This document shows positions 11,349 to 19,319 of a stretch of 64,000 nt of DNA, in pieces; position 1 is the first letter of the stretch, and each line of letters opens with the position of its first letter. The notes beneath the pieces are model-generated. The model did no database searches and had not been told where the DNA came from. It saw only the letters and a list, made by a program, of their open reading frames with translations. The DNA comes from an uncultured Prevotella sp. GTDB lineage: Bacteria; Bacteroidota; Bacteroidia; Bacteroidales; Bacteroidaceae. Made by a program: the position numbers and the translations under genes. The stretch covers positions 1-64,000 of the forward strand of contig OMZO01000001.1 in assembly GCA_900315525.1 (NCBI GenBank). The letters run 5' to 3'.

Positions 11349-11897
11349 GTGAGTAACATTTACTGGGAATCATTTAAGACCTTCTTTAAGATTGGCATAT
11401 TCACCCTCGGTGGTGGATATGCCATGATTCCTTTGATAGAGGAAGAGGTGGTCAACCGCCATAAGTGGGTGGAGAAAAAGGAAATGCTTGATTTGATTGC
11501 CATTGCCCAAAGTTGTCCGGGCGTATTTGCCATCAATATCGCCATCTTCATCGGTTACAAACTGAGAAAGATTCGCGGTGCCATCGCTACGGCGCTAGGC
11601 ACGGCACTGCCCTCTTTTCTCATCATCCTGGCCATCGCCATCTTTTTTAAGCAGTTTGAGGATAACAAGATTGTGGCAGCCGTCTTCCGCGGCATTCGTC
11701 CAGCCGTAGTAGCCTTGATTGCCGTGCCCACTTTTCGCCTCGCCCAGAGCGCAAAAATCGGATGGGCCAACTGTTGGATTCCCGTCGCTTGTGCCCTCGC
11801 CATCTGGGCACTTGGCGTCTCACCTATTTATATTATTATCATTGCAGCCGTAGCTGGCTACATCTATGGCATGTACATTAAACCTACAGAGACATGA
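11349..11897 (+). CDS. chromate transporter, first half (CHR domain)
   Basis: A 182-residue membrane protein with about five to six helices. The N-terminal FKIGIFTLGGGYAMIPLIEEEVV and the AIAQSCPGVFAINIAIFIGYK segment are signature stretches of the CHR (ChrA) domain; FRGIRPAVVALI is also typical. Half-size members work as pairs, and the second half follows with a 4-base ATGA overlap. The start is GTG, preceded by the A-rich repeat. Substrate in gut anaerobes is uncertain; the name comes from chromate efflux in other bacteria. Confidence 0.88.
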   Translation: MSNIYWESFKTFFKIGIFTLGGGYAMIPLIEEEVVNRHKWVEKKEMLDLIAIAQSCPGVFAINIAIFIGYKLRKIRGAIATALGTALPSFLIILAIAIFFKQFEDNKIVAAVFRGIRPAVVALIAVPTFRLAQSAKIGWANCWIPVACALAIWALGVSPIYIIIIAAVAGYIYGMYIKPTET

Positions 11898-12469
11898 TTT
11901 TTCTATCGTTGTTCATTACCTTCTTTGAGATAGGACTCTTTGGTTTCGGTGGTGGCTATGGCATGCTCTCGCTCATTCAGCATGAGACTGTTGAGACACA
12001 CCACTGGCTCTCTACAGCAGAATTCACAGACATTGTGGCCATCTCACAGATGACTCCTGGCCCCATCGGCATCAACTCCGCCACCTACTGCGGTTATACG
12101 GCCATCCATAATGCGGGTTATGGCAATATGATGGCCATCCTCGGCTCTGCCACCTCTACTTTCGCTTTGGTGCTGCCATCACTTATCTTGATGATACTCA
12201 TCAGTAAGATGTTCATGAAGTATATGAACACCCATCTGGTACAATCTATCTTTATCGGACTCCGCCCTGCTGTTGTGGGACTCCTGGCAGCTTCGACCTT
12301 GCTACTCTGCAACAAGGAGAATTTTTCCACCCCGATGGAAAATCCATGGCAGTTCTTCATCAGTTGTGCCCTACTCATAGCTACCGCCTTTGGCACAGGC
12401 TACTTGAAAATCAACCCCATTCGCATGATCTGCTATGCAGGCTTAGCGGGACTACTACTGCTATATTAA
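11894..12469 (+). CDS. chromate transporter, second half (CHR domain)
   Basis: A 191-residue membrane protein repeating the CHR pattern: FFEIGLFGFGGGYGMLSLIQHE, VAISQMTPGPIGINSATYCGY and FIGLRPAVVGLLAAS. It overlaps the preceding half by four bases (ATGA), which implies coupled translation and a heterodimer in the inner membrane. A strong terminator follows. Confidence 0.88.
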   Translation: MIFLSLFITFFEIGLFGFGGGYGMLSLIQHETVETHHWLSTAEFTDIVAISQMTPGPIGINSATYCGYTAIHNAGYGNMMAILGSATSTFALVLPSLILMILISKMFMKYMNTHLVQSIFIGLRPAVVGLLAASTLLLCNKENFSTPMENPWQFFISCALLIATAFGTGYLKINPIRMICYAGLAGLLLLY

Positions 12470-12473
12470 CGAT

Positions 12474-12506
12474 AAAGGCTTCGGAGATTCCGAAGCCTTT
12501 ATTTTC
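12474..12506. terminator. terminator after the chromate transporter pair
   Basis: A perfect 12-bp stem (AAAGGCTTCGGA at 12474-12485 with its complement at 12489-12500), a three-base loop and a T-rich tail. It lies between convergent genes and can serve both. Confidence 0.88.
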
Positions 12507-12511
12507 TTTCA

Positions 12512-14602
12512 TCATTCTTCCCAGCGCAGGACTGCACCGTTCCGACGTGCGGGGTCAGCACCAACGAAATCCATCGAATAGGGGCTACCCGTGGTAGGAC
12601 TCTTACCGATATACTTATGCGTGCGCATCGACATGAGCATGAACTCGTGGTTCAGATAGTCTTGCCAAAGGAACACCTCGGCCTTCGATTCATCCGCTGT
12701 CAGGCGCACATCACCAGCAATACCATAACCAGCACTGAAGACATAACGACCATCTTCGCACCGCAGGATGACCTTACCCTGTCCTTTGTCAATGATACGG
12801 AAGCGGGTCAGTTTAGAGTGGTCCTTGACATCTGTATCATAGAGCAGCCCATGCTCCATGGCAATGGCAGGCTTGCCGGTAGCGAGGTTGATGATGCGGA
12901 ATGACTTGCCATAGGGGATATTGCTGCTACGGTCGGCCATCGGCTCCTCGACCGTAAAGTTATCGAATTCGGCATATCCGCCTTTCGCACCCTTATGATT
13001 GAAAGTAAACAGCGCATGGCGAGAGCCTTGAAAAGATATCAACTGATAACTCAAGGGCATCTCACGCCCCAGCTGCTTGAAATCTGTACCATTAAGTGAA
13101 TATTCGTAATGCGCACGGTCGTGATCGTAGTCACCCACCATACGAAGGAAGATCTTATCACCGTTGAATGGGGTATCAATGGTGTCGTTGGTGGCCTGCT
13201 CGAAACAGCGCAGGGTCGATTGCCTGCCATCCTTCACGATGCCAATCCACGAGCAGGGTACATTGATATTACCCAGTCCAGCCACATCGCCGTCTTTCAG
13301 TCCCTTCGTGTACAATTCAACAGTGGTGATAGAGGTAGGGCCGATGACGCGCTGTGTTAGCGAATTCCGAGCCCACATCAGCTGTTCGGCAGGCATCGAC
13401 AGCAGGCGAAGACGACCATTCTTCAAACTCCACTTCGTGTCGTCGGGATTATGATTCCACTGCCATACGCGACCAAGTGCCTTCCCGTTGAAGTTCTCGC
13501 TGCGCTCATAGGGAGCCTTAGACTGACTGGCATCAGCAACGCTTCCAGGAATATTCGGTTTCATCCAAGTGCGAGGTGCACGACCAAGATTTCCTTCTAG
13601 TCCCAACATAGGCCAACCGTCTTTCCAGGTAATCGGTGCAAGGGTGACTGTCCGACCGATGGAATGGAAATCCATCATCAACAGTGCCCACCATTGTCCG
13701 CTCTGGTCTTCGACGATGCCACCCTGATGGATATTGGTACAAGCCGTGGCATCCTTATCCACTTCAGGGATACCGAACTTCGTACCATCATGTCCGATGC
13801 GATACTGCTCACCTCTAGGCACCTGTGTCAACGGCGCCTGATGATAGCCGAAAGTCTCGTCGGCAGTAATGGTGATGGTCTCGTAGGGACCCCAGATACT
13901 CTTCGAACGAGAACAAAGCGTACGTCCGTTGGGCCGATAGTCGGTAGATATCAGGTAGTACATCCCATTGATCTTATACATGTGATGACCCTCTCCCACT
14001 GCATTGCCCTCAGGGATAATCGTGCGCTCCGTCTCCTCGATAGGACCGCTCATATCTGACTTCAGCTCCGTACATTTCACTTCACCATAGCCGTGAATGG
14101 CATATATTTTCCCATCGTCATCGAAAAGTACGCTAAGATCATAGATACGTCCTTGCATGTTATGGTGCTTCCATGGACCCCGAATATCCTTGGCAGTATA
14201 GCATTGCAAGCCCTTGCCGTTGATATTTGTAAACACATAGAACTGCCCATTCGCATAGCGAATAGCAGGTGCCCAGACTCCCTGACCGTAGATCTCCTGA
14301 TGGTTCTTCAGCGAAAAGGCATCGTCGTCGAAATCGAAGCGGTCAAAGCAATAGCTGATATTCTCCCAGTTCACCAGGTCCTTGGAATGGAGGATAACGA
14401 GTCCCGGTACGGCATGCATCGTAGTACCGGCCAGATAGTAGTCATCACCCACGCGCAGGATATCTGGGTCAGAGAACTCGTCGTAGAAGAGCGGATTTGT
14501 AAAGGTTCCGTTACCATTGTCAGCGGTCCACGACTTGGACTGCGCCAGGCCTGTCAGGCTACATGCCATCAGCATAAAAAATAGTAGTTGTCTCATTGTC
14601 AT
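12512..14602 (-). CDS. GH43 glycosidase with C-terminal sandwich and trefoil-like domains
   Basis: A 696-residue exported enzyme (signal peptide MRQLLFFMLMACSLTGLAQ). The five-blade GH43 domain shows the base Asp in FSDPDILRVGDDYYLAG, the pKa-tuning Asp in IYDLSVLFDDDGKIY, and the acid Glu in VGEGHHMYKINGMYYL. From about residue 380 comes a concanavalin-like domain as in beta-xylosidase/arabinofuranosidase GH43s, and from about residue 545 a region (FRIINLATGKPAI..., CEDGRYVFSAGY) that looks like a beta-trefoil binding module. The likely substrate is an arabinose- or xylose-containing side chain; arabinan is favoured by the neighbours. Start at 14602 or 14596 cannot be separated. Confidence 0.85.
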   Translation of the reverse strand: MTMRQLLFFMLMACSLTGLAQSKSWTADNGNGTFTNPLFYDEFSDPDILRVGDDYYLAGTTMHAVPGLVILHSKDLVNWENISYCFDRFDFDDDAFSLKNHQEIYGQGVWAPAIRYANGQFYVFTNINGKGLQCYTAKDIRGPWKHHNMQGRIYDLSVLFDDDGKIYAIHGYGEVKCTELKSDMSGPIEETERTIIPEGNAVGEGHHMYKINGMYYLISTDYRPNGRTLCSRSKSIWGPYETITITADETFGYHQAPLTQVPRGEQYRIGHDGTKFGIPEVDKDATACTNIHQGGIVEDQSGQWWALLMMDFHSIGRTVTLAPITWKDGWPMLGLEGNLGRAPRTWMKPNIPGSVADASQSKAPYERSENFNGKALGRVWQWNHNPDDTKWSLKNGRLRLLSMPAEQLMWARNSLTQRVIGPTSITTVELYTKGLKDGDVAGLGNINVPCSWIGIVKDGRQSTLRCFEQATNDTIDTPFNGDKIFLRMVGDYDHDRAHYEYSLNGTDFKQLGREMPLSYQLISFQGSRHALFTFNHKGAKGGYAEFDNFTVEEPMADRSSNIPYGKSFRIINLATGKPAIAMEHGLLYDTDVKDHSKLTRFRIIDKGQGKVILRCEDGRYVFSAGYGIAGDVRLTADESKAEVFLWQDYLNHEFMLMSMRTHKYIGKSPTTGSPYSMDFVGADPARRNGAVLRWEE

Positions 14603-14784
14603 CTGTTCTAATATCACGTAAATATCGTTGTATATTATAACGCACACACTACCTCTTTATTATAATTGACTAGTACATTTATTGTAAAAGGGACTTTTGG
14701 GTTTGCCATAAGGGTGGTATTGCTCACCGAAACTACCCGTTTTGAAATATCAGCATTAATGTGACTGATATCAAGTTTTTTTTG

Positions 14785-14792
14785 TAATTTTG
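14785..14792 (+). promoter_or_regulatory. -7 box of the small GH43 gene
   Basis: TAATTTTG fits TAnnTTTG, 23 bases ahead of the ATG. A 7-bp inverted repeat (ATATCAG 14747-14753, CTGATAT 14765-14771) just upstream could be an operator. Confidence 0.55.
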
Positions 14793-14815
14793 CAACCGAT
14801 AAACAAAAACTAATT

Positions 14816-15859
14816 ATGGAAATGAATAGGTTCTTTTTATTGGCAACATTTTGTCTATGCATCTCACTGTGCGCAGAGGCACAGCCTCGCCATTTCAAAC
14901 ACGAGTCATTCACCACTGAGACACCGATGGTACACGATCCAGTCATGGCATACGAAGATAGTACCTACCATATCTATGCCACTGGCATGGGCATCTCTCA
15001 CATGACCTCAAAGGACAGAAAGACCTGGACGGTGAAGGCCGAGCCTGTGATGAGTGTTATTCCGAAGTGGGCTATGGACTCTGTGCCAGGCTTCCGTCTG
15101 CACGTTTGGGCACCCGACGTAATTAAGTATCACGGCAAGTGGTGGCTCGCCTACAGTTGTTCGACCTTTGGCAAAAACGGTTCTGCCATCGGTCTGCTGA
15201 GTAATCGTTCACTGTCATCCCCCGTTTGGGAGGATGAGGGTTGCATCGTTACGTCTCGCGAGAAACGAGACAACTGGAATGCCATCGATCCTAACTTCGT
15301 CGTTGATGATCAGGATCAACCTTGGCTTGTCTGGGGATCCTTCTGGGATGGTATCCAATTGGCTCGCCTCGACACGACGATGCATATCGCCAAGGGCGAG
15401 AAGCCTCGTACGATTGCCCGTCGCTATGACCCGAGCTATAAGCCTGCAGAGCCTAATCCAACCTCAAAATATGCGGGTACAAATGCCATCGAGGCACCGT
15501 TTATCTTCAAGCATGGTGGCTGGTATTATCTGTTTGTATCGTGGGACTATTGCTGCCGAGGTGAGAAAAGCACCTACCGGGTTGCCGTAGGGCGAAGCAA
15601 GACTGTCGATGGACCCTATCTCGACCGTGAAGGCAAAGACATGGCTAACGGTGGTGGAACGCTTTTCATCGAAGGCGACAAGAAGACGTTTGAAGCAGCA
15701 GGTCACTGTGCAGCCTATACCATCAACAAAGAGGACATCTTCATCTGTCACGGCTATAGCACTGCCCATAAGGGAGCTGCCATCCTCATCCAGCGACCTA
15801 TCAGTTGGACGGCTGATGGTTGGCCTGAACTAGTTTCTTGCGCAGGGTCAAGACGTTAA
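14816..15859 (+). CDS. GH43 arabinan endo-1,5-alpha-L-arabinosidase
   Basis: A 347-residue exported single-domain enzyme (signal peptide ending CAEAQ). GH43 catalytic positions are the Asp in PMVHDPVMAYEDSTYHIYAT, the Asp in WNAIDPNFVVDDQDQPWLVWG, and the Glu in GTNAIEAPFIFKHGGWYYLF; HVWAPDVIKYHGKWWLAYS and RPISWTADGWPEL are typical of endo-arabinanases. It should cut alpha-1,5-arabinan internally. The last 19 codons overlap the end of the convergent SpoIIE-type gene by 59 bases; the domain is complete at GWPEL, so the tail SCAGSRR may simply be read-through into the next available stop. Confidence 0.88.
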   Translation: MEMNRFFLLATFCLCISLCAEAQPRHFKHESFTTETPMVHDPVMAYEDSTYHIYATGMGISHMTSKDRKTWTVKAEPVMSVIPKWAMDSVPGFRLHVWAPDVIKYHGKWWLAYSCSTFGKNGSAIGLLSNRSLSSPVWEDEGCIVTSREKRDNWNAIDPNFVVDDQDQPWLVWGSFWDGIQLARLDTTMHIAKGEKPRTIARRYDPSYKPAEPNPTSKYAGTNAIEAPFIFKHGGWYYLFVSWDYCCRGEKSTYRVAVGRSKTVDGPYLDREGKDMANGGGTLFIEGDKKTFEAAGHCAAYTINKEDIFICHGYSTAHKGAAILIQRPISWTADGWPELVSCAGSRR

Positions 15860-18254
15860 AACCACCTATGCGCTCATAGTTCACACTATCCATCAACTGG
15901 CGCACGAGGAAGATACCAAGACCACCGATTGAACGCTCCTCTGCAGACAATGTCGTGTCAACGGCAGCTACCGTTGTGGGATCAAAGCGTTTACCATTGT
16001 CGGAGATGACAAACTTCAGTCTGACATCATTCGCCTGCACTTCAATATTCACATTACCCTTCGTTCCCTCCGGATAAGCATAGTTCATCACGTTTACTAC
16101 AGCCTCTTCTATGGCAAGGTTCATCTGCATACTAGTGGCCTCGTCGAAACCCATGGCCTCACACACATGATCGACGAATTCTGCCAGCTGCGGCACTTCC
16201 TCGATATCATTGCTCAGAGTGATACTCCGCTGATAACGCACATCAAGTTGGTGCTTCGTATATTGAATGGCGAGCAACGTCAGGTCATCGCTCTGCTCTG
16301 CCCCATTCACAAACTCTTTTACCGCCTTTGTCATGTCCTCCACAAGACGGGCTGGCGTGTGATGGTTCGCCTCCAATGCCTTACGCGTGACTTCAATAAT
16401 CCGCTCCTCCGCAAACAGGGCATGGTCAAGATTCTCTGCCTCGGTCAGTCCGTCGGTATAGAGGAAGATGGTGGTATTCGGGTCGATCAGCGTTTCCTGT
16501 GCAACGAACTTCCAGTCATCCATCACGCCGAGAGGCAGATTTGATTCACACGGTAGCATACCCATGTTCGAACCAATCAGCAATGGCGAGTCATGACCAG
16601 CATTACAATAGCGCAGGCGCCCCGTCGGCAAATCAAGCACACCTAAGAAGAGCGTCACAAACATATTTGAGTCATTGCCTTCACTCATCGTCTCATTCAA
16701 ACGAGCGACAATACGTTCTGGCTGTGACTCATGAGCAGAGACCGTACGGAATTGCGCACGTGTGACAGCCATCACCAGGGCCGCAGGCACTCCCTTACCC
16801 GAGACGTCACCGATACAGAAGAACAATTTCTCGTCGCGGATGAAGAAATCAAAGAGGTCACCACCCACCGCCTTCGCCGGTGTCAGCTGACCATAGATGT
16901 CAATATCGTCACGCTCCGGATAGGCGGGGAAAATCTTCGGCAGCATCGACATCTGAATGTCACTGGCAACCTTCAGCTCACTCTCGATAGCCGCCTTTGA
17001 GGATGTGGTCTGTCGCAGCTCTTCCATTTGTTCACGCAACGAGACCTGCATCAAGGAGAATGACTGCCTAAGACGGACCATTTCATCTTTGGTCTTAATA
17101 TCAGGCAATGTTGCATTAAGATTACCCTTTGCGACCTCGTCGGCAGAAATGGCAAAACGAGCCAACGGTCTTGTAATACGTTTCACCACTGAGTTACAGA
17201 TCAAGAAGAGCACCACCAGTCCGGCCAGCATAATGAAAATAATCAGGAAGGTGAGGAGACGCGAACTACCATAAATAATACTGGCCGGCATCACTGTCGC
17301 CATCGACCACCCTGTTCGCTCGATGGGCGCATAACAGATAAGGAAATTGATACCGTCTCGATTAATTTCACGCATACCCGACAGACCATCCACCATATCA
17401 TAACCAATCTGCATATCCACCGAGTCGTTGTTCTCCATCGAATAGGTGAAATAGGTATCACTGAGGATACGCTCACTCATGGGATGTGTGATATAGCTAG
17501 CTCCCCGGCCGATAATAAACGAGTAGGCATGATTCGATAAGAACTCCTCTCCCATCTCCACGCCGACCGTATCTTCGACCTGCTCGCCTAGAAGTTTACT
17601 GTTCAATTCGATGTCACTCTTCCTCACCAGTTCTCTCAGCCAGTTCAGCGACACATCAGCTGTAAGGACAGCTATCATGTTACCAGCCTTATCATACACA
17701 GGGTACGAATAGGTGGTCATCATCTGCTCACCACCACCCGTGTCGTAATAAGGTTCACTCCAGTAGTTCTTCTTCAACAACTTCGGAATCTGATACCAGT
17801 CCATACTATGATATTCATACTCTGATGTCCCCAACTGTTTCGTAGCGATAGTACCGTTCACGGTCCGGTAGGCATAAGGTGAGAAAAGTTTACCCTTCTG
17901 AGGAAAGTAGTTGGGCTCAAAAGCTATCGCAGAACCTATGATGCTAGGGTTACGTTCCAGTACTTGACGTACCACGCCATATAACAAGTCAGGTTTATCC
18001 AAGTGATCCAACACCTCAGGAGCCACATTTTCGATAGCACCCTCCACACCTACAAGCACACTGTTAATGCGTTGGTTGGCAATCTCTATCCTGCTCTTCG
18101 CATTCTCCTCTGAGCTGTTCAGGAACGCCTTACGCGTGACATTGGTAATGACGAGGGTAACGATTGTGAAAACAGCCACTACCGTCAGCATGACCCACAG
18201 CGTCAGCCTCGCATGTAGCGAATGTGATATTTTATGCAATCTTGATATGATCAT
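15801..18254 (-). CDS. membrane SpoIIE-type phosphatase with Cache, HAMP and anti-sigma kinase-like domains
   Basis: An 817-residue inner-membrane signalling protein. In order: a membrane helix near residues 18-40; an extracytoplasmic Cache-like sensor to about 330 (SAIAFEPNYFPQKGKLFSPY, YSYPVYDKAGNMIAVLTADVSL); a second helix (LLTFLIIFIMLAGLVVLFLI); HAMP (ITRPLARFAISADEVAKGN); a PP2C/SpoIIE domain (AVGGDLFDFF, IGDVSGKGVPAALVMA, YCNAGHDSPLL, FLYTDGLTEAEN); and a C-terminal HATPase_c domain like RsbW (LAIEEAVVNVMNYAYPEG, SDNGKRFDP, GGLGIFLVRQLMD). It should dephosphorylate a STAS-type antagonist and may also phosphorylate one. Its start overlaps the binding-protein gene by four bases. Confidence 0.9.
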   Translation of the reverse strand: MIISRLHKISHSLHARLTLWVMLTVVAVFTIVTLVITNVTRKAFLNSSEENAKSRIEIANQRINSVLVGVEGAIENVAPEVLDHLDKPDLLYGVVRQVLERNPSIIGSAIAFEPNYFPQKGKLFSPYAYRTVNGTIATKQLGTSEYEYHSMDWYQIPKLLKKNYWSEPYYDTGGGEQMMTTYSYPVYDKAGNMIAVLTADVSLNWLRELVRKSDIELNSKLLGEQVEDTVGVEMGEEFLSNHAYSFIIGRGASYITHPMSERILSDTYFTYSMENNDSVDMQIGYDMVDGLSGMREINRDGINFLICYAPIERTGWSMATVMPASIIYGSSRLLTFLIIFIMLAGLVVLFLICNSVVKRITRPLARFAISADEVAKGNLNATLPDIKTKDEMVRLRQSFSLMQVSLREQMEELRQTTSSKAAIESELKVASDIQMSMLPKIFPAYPERDDIDIYGQLTPAKAVGGDLFDFFIRDEKLFFCIGDVSGKGVPAALVMAVTRAQFRTVSAHESQPERIVARLNETMSEGNDSNMFVTLFLGVLDLPTGRLRYCNAGHDSPLLIGSNMGMLPCESNLPLGVMDDWKFVAQETLIDPNTTIFLYTDGLTEAENLDHALFAEERIIEVTRKALEANHHTPARLVEDMTKAVKEFVNGAEQSDDLTLLAIQYTKHQLDVRYQRSITLSNDIEEVPQLAEFVDHVCEAMGFDEATSMQMNLAIEEAVVNVMNYAYPEGTKGNVNIEVQANDVRLKFVISDNGKRFDPTTVAAVDTTLSAEERSIGGLGIFLVRQLMDSVNYERIGGFNVLTLRKKLVQANHQPSN

Positions 18255-19198
18255 AATTGTGTTATCTGCCTATAAGTGATTCCCTTTTTGATAAGTCCAC
18301 TCTCCAACAAGATGCGATTGGCCAGATCCAACGAGTGCTGCTCCAACCTATAGGAACGTTTGCCTGTATCCTTATCAGCCACCTGTTTCAGAATTTCCTT
18401 CATCATCCACTCCTGTGAGATGATGTTGCTGCTAGTACCATTCTGCTTCATCGTAAGCATCACGATATCGAGCGCTTCCTCCGGATGCTCCACAGCCCAC
18501 TCCCAGCCCTTACGGCTAGCCTCTACAAACTTCATCACGGTGTCCTTATTCTTATGATAGAAGTCGGCTGTCACATACACCCCGTCTTCTGGCACGTTAT
18601 AACCGATATCACGCATATACAAGAGCTGATTATCCTTGATGCGCTGTCCAGCCATCCTCAGTTGGAAAAGTTCATTATAGCTCATCGCCAACGTCGCATC
18701 GATGGCCTTGGAGATGAAAAGATTGATGCTCGAGAGGAAAGGGATCCACTCGATGCCAAGTTCGTATTTCTTATCCATAGCTATTGGAAGCTCACCGAAA
18801 CCAACCCGCCAATAGCCCACCTTTTTGCCTTTCAGGCTCTCCTTGCCATTCAGCGGAGTGTGAGAAACGATCAATAGATTGTTCTGCTGCGACACCTGCA
18901 GGATATTCACCAATTTAGCACCCTTGTCGATCAGCGTCATCGCCGTCACCAGGTTCAGTGTGGCAAACTGGCTTTCGCCCTCCAACAGATAGTCACTGCT
19001 CGCCTTCGAGGCGGAAGGATGCTTAATGGTCACATCAAGCCCAGCTTCCTGATAGAAGCCTTTGCTACTGGCCACATAATAGCCCACGAACTGCGCCTGA
19101 GCAGTCCACTGCGGAGTGAACACCAGCTTTTGGGCTTTTGTGATACCTATGCCACAGAGTAGAAAGGCGACACATAGCCATAGTTGTAACCTTTTCAT
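18251..19198 (-). CDS. NMT1/THI5-like periplasmic substrate-binding protein
   Basis: A 315-residue exported protein (signal peptide ending GITKAQ). The start of the mature part, KLVFTPQWTAQAQFVGYYVASSKGFYQEAGLDV, is the hallmark of NMT1/THI5-like binding proteins, which bind pyrimidine precursors, sulfonates or similar small ligands for ABC importers. LKGKKVGYW and the VEASRKGWEWAVEHPEEALDI helix also fit. No ABC permease or ATPase lies nearby; instead the gene overlaps the SpoIIE-type sensor phosphatase by ATGA. It may therefore present ligand to the Cache domain rather than feed a transporter. Ligand unknown. Confidence 0.85.
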   Translation of the reverse strand: MKRLQLWLCVAFLLCGIGITKAQKLVFTPQWTAQAQFVGYYVASSKGFYQEAGLDVTIKHPSASKASSDYLLEGESQFATLNLVTAMTLIDKGAKLVNILQVSQQNNLLIVSHTPLNGKESLKGKKVGYWRVGFGELPIAMDKKYELGIEWIPFLSSINLFISKAIDATLAMSYNELFQLRMAGQRIKDNQLLYMRDIGYNVPEDGVYVTADFYHKNKDTVMKFVEASRKGWEWAVEHPEEALDIVMLTMKQNGTSSNIISQEWMMKEILKQVADKDTGKRSYRLEQHSLDLANRILLESGLIKKGITYRQITQL

Positions 19199-19220
19199 TC
19201 GTCAGTCATTTAGTTGTGGG

Positions 19221-19228
19221 CAAAGATA
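19221..19228 (-). promoter_or_regulatory. -7 box of the binding-protein/SpoIIE operon
   Basis: TATCTTTG on the minus strand, 23 bases upstream of the ATG at 19198. Confidence 0.6.
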
Positions 19229-19282
19229 CAACATTTTTTTGGAAAAACCACAATACAAGATAAACTTATTAAAAAAATTCAC

Positions 19283-19290
19283 TATCTTTG
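19283..19290 (+). promoter_or_regulatory. -7 box of the M28 peptidase gene
   Basis: TATCTTTG. Its position implies a transcript start near 19296, which excludes the long upstream part of the frame and favours the ATG at 19320. Confidence 0.6.
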
Positions 19291-19319
19291 CAGACAAGAT
19301 GTGTAAAAGCTATACCTAT

